Part shown: one piece after another, positions 9,315 through 17,319 of the stretch
How positions within the stretch are numbered: the stretch's first letter is position 1
Layout: every line of letters begins with the position of its first letter
Virus record (IMG/VR): IMGVR_UViG_3300025300_000039
Coordinates: 1-36,239 of that record
Source of the DNA: a virus
DNA: 36,239 nt
Direction: 5' to 3' (one strand)
The notes under the pieces: generated by a model
What the model was told of the DNA's origin: nothing
Databases searched by the model: none
The model's input: only the letters and a program-made list of their open reading frames with translations
Position numbers and translations under genes: made by a program

Positions 9315-10738
9315 TAGATCCAAATGCAATGTCTCAGGGAATAGCTGGAGCGATGCCTCAAATAGCAGCAGCAGATCCTCAACGTAGACCGCAAGGACAA
9401 GTGGGCGGAGACTTACTAAAAGCTTTAGCTGCACAGAAATTATTAAAAGAAAAACAAGCGGCGCAACGCCAGATGGCTTTAGCACAAGAGACCGATGCTA
9501 ATACTGTCGTATCTAAGAATGAAGCAGAGTTAGCGCAAAGATCTTTGGACGAAGTATCTAAAGGTGTGTCTGGAGTTTTACAAAACAAACAAAGAAACGC
9601 ACAAAAAAGAATGAACGCTCTTGCAAGTGGTCAACGCAGGGGTAGACCTCCTCAAGGTTTAGCTGACGCACGTATGGCTCAAGCTCTTGCACAAGGTGGC
9701 CCAAGACGTATGGCTCAAGGGGGCATTGTAGGGTTTCAACAAGGTCAAGAAGTGGAAGGCGCAGAGGTAGACGCTGAGACACAAAGTAAAATAATAGAAT
9801 ACGTAAAAGAAAACCCTTGGGCAACAGCTTTAAACACAGCAGCGTTAGCTGCACTTGTTGCCCCTGTGCCTGGAGGTCGTCCTTTAGCAGGAGTATTAAA
9901 ATTAGGAGCTATGGGGGCTAAATATGCTCCTAAAATAGCTAAAGGGGTAGGAAAATTATTTACAAAACCTAAACCTGGCCTGCAAGGACGTAACTTAAAT
10001 AGAATTAATACAGGCCAACCGATGGGAGAAGCTACAAAAAGACTAGGTATAACTGATGACGTAACAGCCGCAAGTAGGCAATTTGATCCACTTAGGTCGG
10101 CTGGAGTGTTAGGAACTGCTGGAGGTATTAGTAGCCTAATTGAAGGTGGGGGAGACGAAAAAATAGTAGATACAGGCAAGGGAGATGAGGACAAAAAAGT
10201 AATAACTCCAGCGGCAACATTACCTGCACCTGCGGTAGATTCTAATTTACCGACTTACCAAGAAAAAATGACAAAAATTGAACGTGCTTTAGCTCAAGGC
10301 GGCATAGAAAGTTTTGCTAAAAATATGCAAGATATGGATGAAAAAGAAGCTGAACGAGCAATAAAGGAACGTTCAAATGAGCTGCTTGCAGAATATAATA
10401 GGTCAGTAGTAGACCAAAGAACTCTTAATGCAGCGCAAACACAACTATTAAATTACAGTAAACAATTGCAGATATTAGTAAGTCAAGACCCTATGGTGTT
10501 AGCGGCACAACGAGCACTTGAAGCAGCCTTAGACGACGGCGATGAAAGTGATATAGTAACAACACAAAAAGCACTTTCGAGTGCACAAGGAGCGGCTACG
10601 GCATCTATCGGTAAAACTCCAAGTGGGCGAGCTCTTATATCTCAAATAAAAGCTTTAGAAGCAACATTAAGTAGGTACCAAGGAGGTAGCGCAACTGTAG
10701 ACAGTAGCGGTTTTGGTGAATTAAAAATTACAGGGTAG
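9311..10738 (+). CDS. Internal-virion-like protein with hydrophobic centre
   Basis: A 475-residue protein overlapping the previous gene by 4 bases. The N-terminal 150 residues are Gln/Ala/Arg-rich and helical and include GGPRRMAQGGIVGFQQGQE. Residues about 172-210 are hydrophobic (ALNTAALAALVAPVPGGRPLAGVLKLGAMG) and could associate with a membrane. The C-terminal half is a long charged helix region (AERAIKERSNELLAEYNRSV). No catalytic residues are recognisable. The charged-helix plus membrane-segment organisation and location between two other large virion genes suggest it is part of the internal ejection apparatus. I do not assign a family. Confidence 0.55.
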   Translation: MIDPNAMSQGIAGAMPQIAAADPQRRPQGQVGGDLLKALAAQKLLKEKQAAQRQMALAQETDANTVVSKNEAELAQRSLDEVSKGVSGVLQNKQRNAQKRMNALASGQRRGRPPQGLADARMAQALAQGGPRRMAQGGIVGFQQGQEVEGAEVDAETQSKIIEYVKENPWATALNTAALAALVAPVPGGRPLAGVLKLGAMGAKYAPKIAKGVGKLFTKPKPGLQGRNLNRINTGQPMGEATKRLGITDDVTAASRQFDPLRSAGVLGTAGGISSLIEGGGDEKIVDTGKGDEDKKVITPAATLPAPAVDSNLPTYQEKMTKIERALAQGGIESFAKNMQDMDEKEAERAIKERSNELLAEYNRSVVDQRTLNAAQTQLLNYSKQLQILVSQDPMVLAAQRALEAALDDGDESDIVTTQKALSSAQGAATASIGKTPSGRALISQIKALEATLSRYQGGSATVDSSGFGELKITG

Positions 10739-10752
10739 AAACAGGAATTGTT

Positions 10753-13700
10753 ATGCCATTATATTCTATAGAAGGCCCAGGCGGTAAAACTTATGAAATA
10801 GAAGGCCCAGAAAACGCGACGCGAGATCAGGTCATACAGGCTATACAAGCTAAGTTAACACCCGAACAGCCGTCAGCAGAAGATGCACTAGAAGATTATT
10901 TACAGGCTAGGGCAGATGCAGAGAATGCTAAACGTACTGCTCTTGGACGTGGGTTTCGTCGTAGTGTAGACTTAACTGGAGAAGGTATAGGCTCTGCTTT
11001 AGAGGGGGTAGGTAGTGTTTTAGGACTTGAGGGTCTTGAAGAATATGGCGCTGAAATGGCGTTAGAGAACGAGGCTCAACTACAACGTGCAGAAGCATCA
11101 GCTACAAGACGGCAAGACGTAGAGGGTCTTGGTACAGGGTTAAGTTACTTTGGAGAAACTTTAGCAGAGTCTTCAGTTCCTATGGGTGTTGGTATTGGCA
11201 CAGGTGCGCTTACGGGAGCACTTGTTGGAGGAGGTATACCTGGAGCTCTTATTGGCGCAGGAGCAGCGGCACTATCACAACTACCTTTATTTTATGGTTG
11301 GAACCGTCAACGACAGAAAGAAGCAATAGAACAAGGAATTAAGACAGAAGTAAGCGAAGGTGCAGCGTTTTTATCTGCAATACCACAAGCAGCGGCAGAA
11401 GGTATTGTTGACCGTTTGTTAGTTGGAGGATTTTTTGCGACGCCGTTAATGAAACAAGGGGGCGTGCTTACAAGAATAGGTAAAGGGTCAGTCAGAGGTG
11501 CAGCGGCTGAAGTACCTACTGAGATAGGACAACAAGTTATTGAGCGTGCCCAAGCAGGATTATCGTTGACTAGCGATGAGGCTATTAGTGAGTATATAGA
11601 CGCAGGTGTAGCAGCAGGTATGATCGGTAGCACTGTGGGTGCAGCAGGTAATATACGAGCAACTACACCAGAAATGCGAGAAGAAGCTCGAAGAACAGCA
11701 GCTCAAGAAAAAATCGCAAGGCTAGAAACTGAAGTTGAACCAGACCCAACAGATGAAATATTAGCTATACAAGGGCCGCCAGAAATGCAAGGCCCTCCAG
11801 ATAGACCTACAGCTTTACCAGCGCCAGGCACTCCTGCTGTTATACGCGTTGATACAGAGGGTAAAGCAAAAACAAGCGAAGAGTTATCTGTTGAACGTGA
11901 TGAAGGCATAAAAATTGCAGAGCGTGCAAGGCAAGAAATACGTAGGACTGGCGAAGTATCATCTAAAACTATGCAGGATTTACGTAACGCTAACATACCT
12001 CTTGAGTCTGTAAGTAAGGTACTAGAACAAACAAGAATGGAGCCTAGTTTAGCTAAACCTTTAAAAGGAGAAGCCGATGCAGATATTGGAGAGCCTATCA
12101 CAACAGGAAGTAGAGCTAGCGTTCAAGATGTTATATCAACGAGAGACGATAAGGATGCCAAGGAGCCTGATGCACCTGAAGAGGCAAGAGTGGACAGCCC
12201 TGAGCCTAGCGTTAGACCTGCTGTTGATACAGAAGTCACTGGAGACGATACATTAAAAGAAACCCCAGTTGAAGAAGAGCCTATATTTAAAGATGAAACA
12301 GTAACTAGTCTTTCAGCGTTGACTCGTAATCAACAGGCTAATCTTGATGTAGTAGCAAGAAAACTTGAAGCAGGTGAAATAAGTAGAGCTGAAGCAAATC
12401 AAAGAGCGGTAGACATTAAAACAGGCAGAGTCCCAGCTCAAGTTCAAACCGCTAGAGAATTAAAAACTGAAGAAGTTCAAGCAGCAGAGATTAAAAGAGA
12501 TGAAGCTCAGTTAGCTGAAATAGCTGTAGGAGAACAGGCAGGGCTCGACGCTTCGGCAAGGAAAGACGTTGAAAAACAAGCATCTTTAGAGAGTATAAAC
12601 GCAACTAAAGCAGCGTTTGATAAACAAGATAAACGAGGGCGAAGAACTAGATTACAGAGATACGAAGAAGAGTTTTCTACTGTAGCCACAGACCCATATG
12701 ATAGAGGGACTAAAGGCGGTGCGTTAGATTCTTCAGACTTAAAAAAAGTACAAGACCTTGTAACAGGTGCTACTTTACCTAAATCTAATCCGTTGTTTAA
12801 AGTACAAGAGCGGTTACGAAAAGCTCCTTATCCTGCAGATGTGTTGCTAGATGACGCACCACATGAAATATCGGCAAAGGTAAAAAGAACACAGAAATCT
12901 TCTACTAAAGATCCAAAAACAGGTAAAGAAACTGTAACCGAGTTAGATGCCGCGCTTAATGAAAGAATGCAGAACTCAGTTGAAGCATCAGCGCTTTCCA
13001 TAGAAAAATGGGTTAACGAGAATTTATCTGAAAAAGCTAAAGAAAAATTTGCAGCTCAAAAAAGAGAAGAAGTAAGAACTCTTAAAGCACAAGCAGATTA
13101 TATAAAAAGACGAAAAACAAGCGAAGACCAGGTAATTATAAACGATAATAACATTAACATTGAGAATGAAAGAGCTAAGTTTGAAGCGGGTGAGATAACT
13201 GAGGCGCAACTTAATAAAAATATAGACCGTATTAGAGAAAAATCTGCGTTGAAAAAATTACCTTTAGATTCGGTATCAAACTTAGATACTCCTATGCACC
13301 CCGTGGTTGTAGAAATGTTAGCCGCAGGTAATCTTGAAGCTGCACTTAAAGGACTATCGATCACGAGCCAAAGTAAACGCGTCAGTGCATTAGCGAAAGT
13401 ACTTGCTAACAACATAGGAACTACAAAACTTGAAATAGTAGAAGATTTAGATTCTGCAGGTGTATTTGATCCTAGAACAAACACTATAAGTTTAAATTCA
13501 ACAGAGGGTTTAAACACGCACACGTTACTACATGAGATGATACATGCGGTTGTATCTGCCAAGTTAAGCGACAAATCTAACCCCACAACAGCACAGCTTA
13601 ACACGTTATTTAAAAAGGTTAAGGGTTTAATCCCAACTGCTCGTGGCAGTACCAACTTAGATGAGTTTGTTTCTGAAGCTATGAGCAACCCAGAGTTTCA

Positions 13701-16700
13701 ATCAACACTGGCATCAATAAATATTCAAGGTGAACCCGTAAGTGTATACCGTAGATTTATGAATATAATAGCGAACTTTGGGCGTAAGTTAGTAGGAGCG
13801 CCTACAGTATCACTAACTTACATACCTAACATAAATGACTCTCTTAAAGGTTTAGATGTGTTTTCTGCAATAGATACGTTAGTACAAGGTGATAACTTGT
13901 TTGACGCTCTTATAGCTCCTGCACCTGAGTATAGAAACGCAGACATGTTACTACTAAACGCAACTGCGGGCGGTGTAAACGAGATGGCAAAAGCGTTTGG
14001 TACTATACAGAAAAAAATTAACAGCTACGACGGTGTAAAGAGTTTTGGGAATAGTATGTTTGACATTCTAAAAAACTTAAGAAAAAGTCCTAGAGTAGGT
14101 ATTTTAAAGATATTAGGTACACAAGCTTTGGCAGACGTAGCAGAAAAAGCTGGGTTTGGTAAACTAGCTGAAAATCTACACATAGCAATAGAAGAACAAC
14201 GTGGAGCTATGATGGAGTCCGATGCGGCACTAGATGTAGTGATGCGCGATCTCGCTAACTTTAGGAAAGATAACCCTAAACTTAAAGTGGTTATGGATAA
14301 ACTTATTTATGATGCAGATTATGGTAGTACCATAAATCAAGTAGACCCACTTCTTTCACAGGCTGATGCTGAAGCACAATATCTTAGGTATAAATTTGAA
14401 TATTTAAACGACAAGGGAGACTTAAAAACTAAGTCATTTAAAACTAAAAAAGATAGAGATGCCGAGTATAAAAAATTTACAGACCCTAAGTATGAGGCAG
14501 AAAAACTTAATCCTGAATCTGAAAAGATGGATATATGGAAATTACAACAAAAAGAATTAAATAAACTTAACCCTGCGGATAGAAAAAAACTGTTAGCTCA
14601 GTACACCGCATTACGTAATACGTATAGAAACATGTACGAGAAGTTAAAAGACGTACTCTTTGGTCGTGTAGACGCCGCGTTAGCAGAAGATCCTGACGCT
14701 GCTAAAAAGTTAAAAAGTAGTGTGTTTAAAAAAATATTTAGAGCAAACACTTTAGCTGTGTATTTTCCGCTTACGCGTGAAGGTAACTTTAAACTAACCT
14801 ATGCATACAAAAGCGTAGATGAAGCGCCAGAGTCTGAAGCTAACCCGTCTTACGTAGTACGCATGTTTAAGAGCGAAACAGAAAGAGATAGAGCGGCGGC
14901 AGAAATAAGAAAAGATAATAAGTTTGAAAGAGTTGAAACTAGCGACGGTGATTTTAAAGAAGCGCATTTTGAGAACGCTCCCTCATTCTCATTCGTAGGT
15001 AAAACATTAGACGCGTTAAAAAAAGGAGATGTTAAGGAAGATGTAAGAACAGAAATTGTTCAGTTGTTTATTGATACTTTACCTGAAACTTCTTTTGCTA
15101 AATCATTTAAAAAACGTGAAAATATTGAAGGGTTTATAGAAGATTCTTTAGATGCTTTCCGTATAAAAGCTTATGACTTAGGGCGTCAAACTGAACGTCT
15201 AGTTCATGGTAAACGTATTAAAGATATAGAACAACAAATAAGCGGTTTAAAAGTACCTGATCCTGCAGCGATGAAAGCCGAGAGCATTGTAGGTAGAGGC
15301 ACTGAGGCCATCACCGCATCATTTGCCGACCTAAAAAAGGAGTTGCTGCAGAGAGGGGGTTTTGCACGTAACCCTCCTAGCGAACCTCTTATGAAAAAAG
15401 CTAATCAGTTTGCGTTTATATACACCATTGGGTTTAACGTATCCTCTGCCATAGTTAACACATCTCAAGTACCGTTGTTTGTGCTCCCATATCTCGGCGC
15501 TAAGTACGGATACCAACAGAGCGCATCTGACCTTACAAATGCAGGTAGGCTTGTTGGAGGAGCAAAAAATAATATACTAGCGATGTACGATAGAAATGAA
15601 CAAGGTGATTACGTAGTAAAAAGTGATATACCTAAAAACCTTAAAGCAGAATACGAGCTTATGAAACCCGCCGTGCAGATGGCAGCGAAGCGTGGTCTAC
15701 TAACAACATCATTCTTAAAGGATGCTTTAGGTCTTGATGAGTCAGGCAGGAAACGTACCATTGGAGATAGTATTTCTTCCATGTCGGCTTTTTTCTTTAA
15801 CCACGCAGAACGTTTTAACCGCCAAACTACAATACTTGGGGGGTATAATTTAGAGCTTGAGAAGTTGATGGGTAAATATAAACCCAACGATAAACAAAGT
15901 AGAACTGAGTATCTTCTAGGCGCTACAACAGAACAGAAAACAGCCGCCGCTAAAGAGGCAATACGCCAAGCACAAGAAACCAACGGTGGAGCAGTGTTAG
16001 AAACAGCCCCCGCCCTTACACAAAAAGGTATTGGTAGAGTTGCGTTTATGTATAAGAGCTACGGACTTCAGATGTATTACACTATGTTGAAGTCTGCAAA
16101 AACTATGATGGACTCTGACATGAACGCTGAACAGCGTAAGATCGCGGCTAAACAATTAGCAGGTGTTCATGGCACAGCGTTATTCTTTGCAGGTGTTCAT
16201 GGTGTACCGCTCTACGGTGCGTTTAGTGTACTTTACAATTTACTTATCGCAGGTGAAGACGATGATGATTTTGATACTGTTGTACGCAAAACAATAGGAG
16301 AGGGTTGGTATAAAGGTGTACCTGCTATGTCAGGCATTGACCCATCTAACCGTATAAGATTAACAGGTCTATTATTACAAGAAAACAAGTTTGACAGAAA
16401 CGCTGACTTAGAAGGTTTAATAGGGTTTCATCTTGGTGGCCCATTCTTAAGCAGTGCGAAGAGGATACAACGGGGTGCAAAAGATTTATATAACGGGGAA
16501 TTAATGCGTGGTACAGAAAGTCTTCTACCTGCAGGTGTGGCAAATATGATGAAAGCGTTTCCATTTATAGGCCGCATAGATGCAGAAGGTGGTTACAAAA
16601 CCAGACGTGGCGATATTATCTACGATGATGTAAACGTGCTCGAACGTGCAGGACAGTTCCTTGGTTTTGCTCCTACGGGGTATATGTTAGAGCAAGAGCG

Positions 16701-17007
16701 AAACAATATTATCAAGGGTATAGACACCGCCATAAGTAAAAAACGTTCTAAGTTATTAAAACAATACTACGTTGCTAAACGTATGGGTGACTTTGACGGC
16801 GCACGAGACGTAAGAAAAGAAATGCGTGCGTTTAGTAAGAAGCACAAAGAGGCCGCAATTACTGCCGAAACTATTGACCGTTCTATGAAGCAACACGCAA
16901 AAACATCTTTAGAGATGTACAACGGCATTCGTTTAAACCCACAAATGCGAGAGACTTTGAAAGACAGTCGTAACGATTGGGATCGGGGTTTACGGTTGTT
17001 TGATTAA
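10753..17007 (+). CDS. Giant 2084-aa internal virion protein with HEMIH and PLxRFG-type motifs
   Basis: The start is an ATG after AGGAA. The N-terminus (MPLYSIEGPGGKTYEIEGPE) is the short beta element often seen at the start of large podovirus internal proteins. Residues about 143-185 are a glycine-zipper hydrophobic segment (GIGTGALTGALVGGGIPGAL). Residues 190-900 are mostly charged helix. HEMIH at 927-931, with a downstream LDEFVSEA (Glu971 or Glu975 as possible third ligand), is a gluzincin-like zinc metallopeptidase signature. YFPLTREG at 1337-1344 matches the PLxRFG motif of long phage proteins except that Phe is Glu here. A hydrophobic patch (VPLYGAFSVLYNLLIAG) lies near 1815 and the C-terminus is a basic helix. 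I infer a protein ejected into the host, with possible processing or wall-related activity. It is the last gene before the convergent terminator. Confidence 0.7.
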   Translation: MPLYSIEGPGGKTYEIEGPENATRDQVIQAIQAKLTPEQPSAEDALEDYLQARADAENAKRTALGRGFRRSVDLTGEGIGSALEGVGSVLGLEGLEEYGAEMALENEAQLQRAEASATRRQDVEGLGTGLSYFGETLAESSVPMGVGIGTGALTGALVGGGIPGALIGAGAAALSQLPLFYGWNRQRQKEAIEQGIKTEVSEGAAFLSAIPQAAAEGIVDRLLVGGFFATPLMKQGGVLTRIGKGSVRGAAAEVPTEIGQQVIERAQAGLSLTSDEAISEYIDAGVAAGMIGSTVGAAGNIRATTPEMREEARRTAAQEKIARLETEVEPDPTDEILAIQGPPEMQGPPDRPTALPAPGTPAVIRVDTEGKAKTSEELSVERDEGIKIAERARQEIRRTGEVSSKTMQDLRNANIPLESVSKVLEQTRMEPSLAKPLKGEADADIGEPITTGSRASVQDVISTRDDKDAKEPDAPEEARVDSPEPSVRPAVDTEVTGDDTLKETPVEEEPIFKDETVTSLSALTRNQQANLDVVARKLEAGEISRAEANQRAVDIKTGRVPAQVQTARELKTEEVQAAEIKRDEAQLAEIAVGEQAGLDASARKDVEKQASLESINATKAAFDKQDKRGRRTRLQRYEEEFSTVATDPYDRGTKGGALDSSDLKKVQDLVTGATLPKSNPLFKVQERLRKAPYPADVLLDDAPHEISAKVKRTQKSSTKDPKTGKETVTELDAALNERMQNSVEASALSIEKWVNENLSEKAKEKFAAQKREEVRTLKAQADYIKRRKTSEDQVIINDNNINIENERAKFEAGEITEAQLNKNIDRIREKSALKKLPLDSVSNLDTPMHPVVVEMLAAGNLEAALKGLSITSQSKRVSALAKVLANNIGTTKLEIVEDLDSAGVFDPRTNTISLNSTEGLNTHTLLHEMIHAVVSAKLSDKSNPTTAQLNTLFKKVKGLIPTARGSTNLDEFVSEAMSNPEFQSTLASINIQGEPVSVYRRFMNIIANFGRKLVGAPTVSLTYIPNINDSLKGLDVFSAIDTLVQGDNLFDALIAPAPEYRNADMLLLNATAGGVNEMAKAFGTIQKKINSYDGVKSFGNSMFDILKNLRKSPRVGILKILGTQALADVAEKAGFGKLAENLHIAIEEQRGAMMESDAALDVVMRDLANFRKDNPKLKVVMDKLIYDADYGSTINQVDPLLSQADAEAQYLRYKFEYLNDKGDLKTKSFKTKKDRDAEYKKFTDPKYEAEKLNPESEKMDIWKLQQKELNKLNPADRKKLLAQYTALRNTYRNMYEKLKDVLFGRVDAALAEDPDAAKKLKSSVFKKIFRANTLAVYFPLTREGNFKLTYAYKSVDEAPESEANPSYVVRMFKSETERDRAAAEIRKDNKFERVETSDGDFKEAHFENAPSFSFVGKTLDALKKGDVKEDVRTEIVQLFIDTLPETSFAKSFKKRENIEGFIEDSLDAFRIKAYDLGRQTERLVHGKRIKDIEQQISGLKVPDPAAMKAESIVGRGTEAITASFADLKKELLQRGGFARNPPSEPLMKKANQFAFIYTIGFNVSSAIVNTSQVPLFVLPYLGAKYGYQQSASDLTNAGRLVGGAKNNILAMYDRNEQGDYVVKSDIPKNLKAEYELMKPAVQMAAKRGLLTTSFLKDALGLDESGRKRTIGDSISSMSAFFFNHAERFNRQTTILGGYNLELEKLMGKYKPNDKQSRTEYLLGATTEQKTAAAKEAIRQAQETNGGAVLETAPALTQKGIGRVAFMYKSYGLQMYYTMLKSAKTMMDSDMNAEQRKIAAKQLAGVHGTALFFAGVHGVPLYGAFSVLYNLLIAGEDDDDFDTVVRKTIGEGWYKGVPAMSGIDPSNRIRLTGLLLQENKFDRNADLEGLIGFHLGGPFLSSAKRIQRGAKDLYNGELMRGTESLLPAGVANMMKAFPFIGRIDAEGGYKTRRGDIIYDDVNVLERAGQFLGFAPTGYMLEQERNNIIKGIDTAISKKRSKLLKQYYVAKRMGDFDGARDVRKEMRAFSKKHKEAAITAETIDRSMKQHAKTSLEMYNGIRLNPQMRETLKDSRNDWDRGLRLFD
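12542..12560 (+). repeat. Diverged copy of shared 19-22-bp motif
   Basis: GGCTCGACGCTTCGGCAAG matches 18 of 19 bases of the motif found at 22972-22993 and 26567-26588. Here the motif lies on the coding strand of its gene and encodes GLDASAR, so it is not the shared peptide of the other two copies. Confidence 0.6.
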
Positions 17008-17037
17008 AAAAACCGCCCGTGTCGGTAGCACGAGCGG
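17006..17037 (-). terminator. Rho-independent terminator of the leftward operon
   Basis: The arms CCGCCCGTG (17013-17021) and CACGAGCGG (17029-17037) pair as 4+4 base pairs around one mismatch, with a 7-base loop. Plus-strand bases 17006-17012 are an A-run, so a leftward transcript carries the hairpin followed by seven U residues. It overlaps the end of the rightward 2084-aa gene. A rightward transcript has the hairpin but no U-tract. A weaker GACAG/CTGTC hairpin at 17057-17073 followed by a pyrimidine run might serve the rightward direction. Confidence 0.8.
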
Positions 17038-17085
17038 CCTAGTTAGGGTGGAGAGTGACAGTTATTTCCTGTCTTTCCCTCTATA

Positions 17086-17319
17086 TCACACAGTTCTCCA
17101 TATGCGAACCCCTAATTTGTTATCCTCTACTCTGACCTGACTTTCAGTCTGCCAACCCCTCGCATCGGTTATTTTTTTGGCTTGCTCTATCGCCGCCTGG
17201 GTATTGACACACAAGATAAACACAGAGGAACTTGTTACCATGTCATCCCAATTAACTATAATCCTTACCCCGTCAGGGCTGAGATCATTCGTCTTCAGTA
17301 TCCCTTGTCTTATTCTCAT
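17086..17319 (-). CDS. Small hypothetical protein, last gene of leftward operon
   Basis: A 77-residue ORF starting inside the last 35 bases of the primase-helicase gene and ending 49 bases before the terminator. The sequence looks like a compact alpha/beta domain: a strand (GVRIIVNWDDM), a hydrophobic strand plus helix (SSVFILCVNTQAAIEQAKKI), then a final strand (KLGVRIWRTV). The overlap, codon character and fit between the upstream stop and the terminator argue that it is a real gene. I do not recognise a characterised family. Being last in the replication operon, it may be an accessory to DNA metabolism, but this is only context. Confidence 0.6.
   Translation of the reverse strand: MRIRQGILKTNDLSPDGVRIIVNWDDMVTSSSVFILCVNTQAAIEQAKKITDARGWQTESQVRVEDNKLGVRIWRTV

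Noticed and set aside
13098-13688. Minus-strand 196-aa frame under the giant virion gene
   Set aside because: Shadow of a well-supported gene; composition is Ser/Leu-rich and it has no motifs or start signal.
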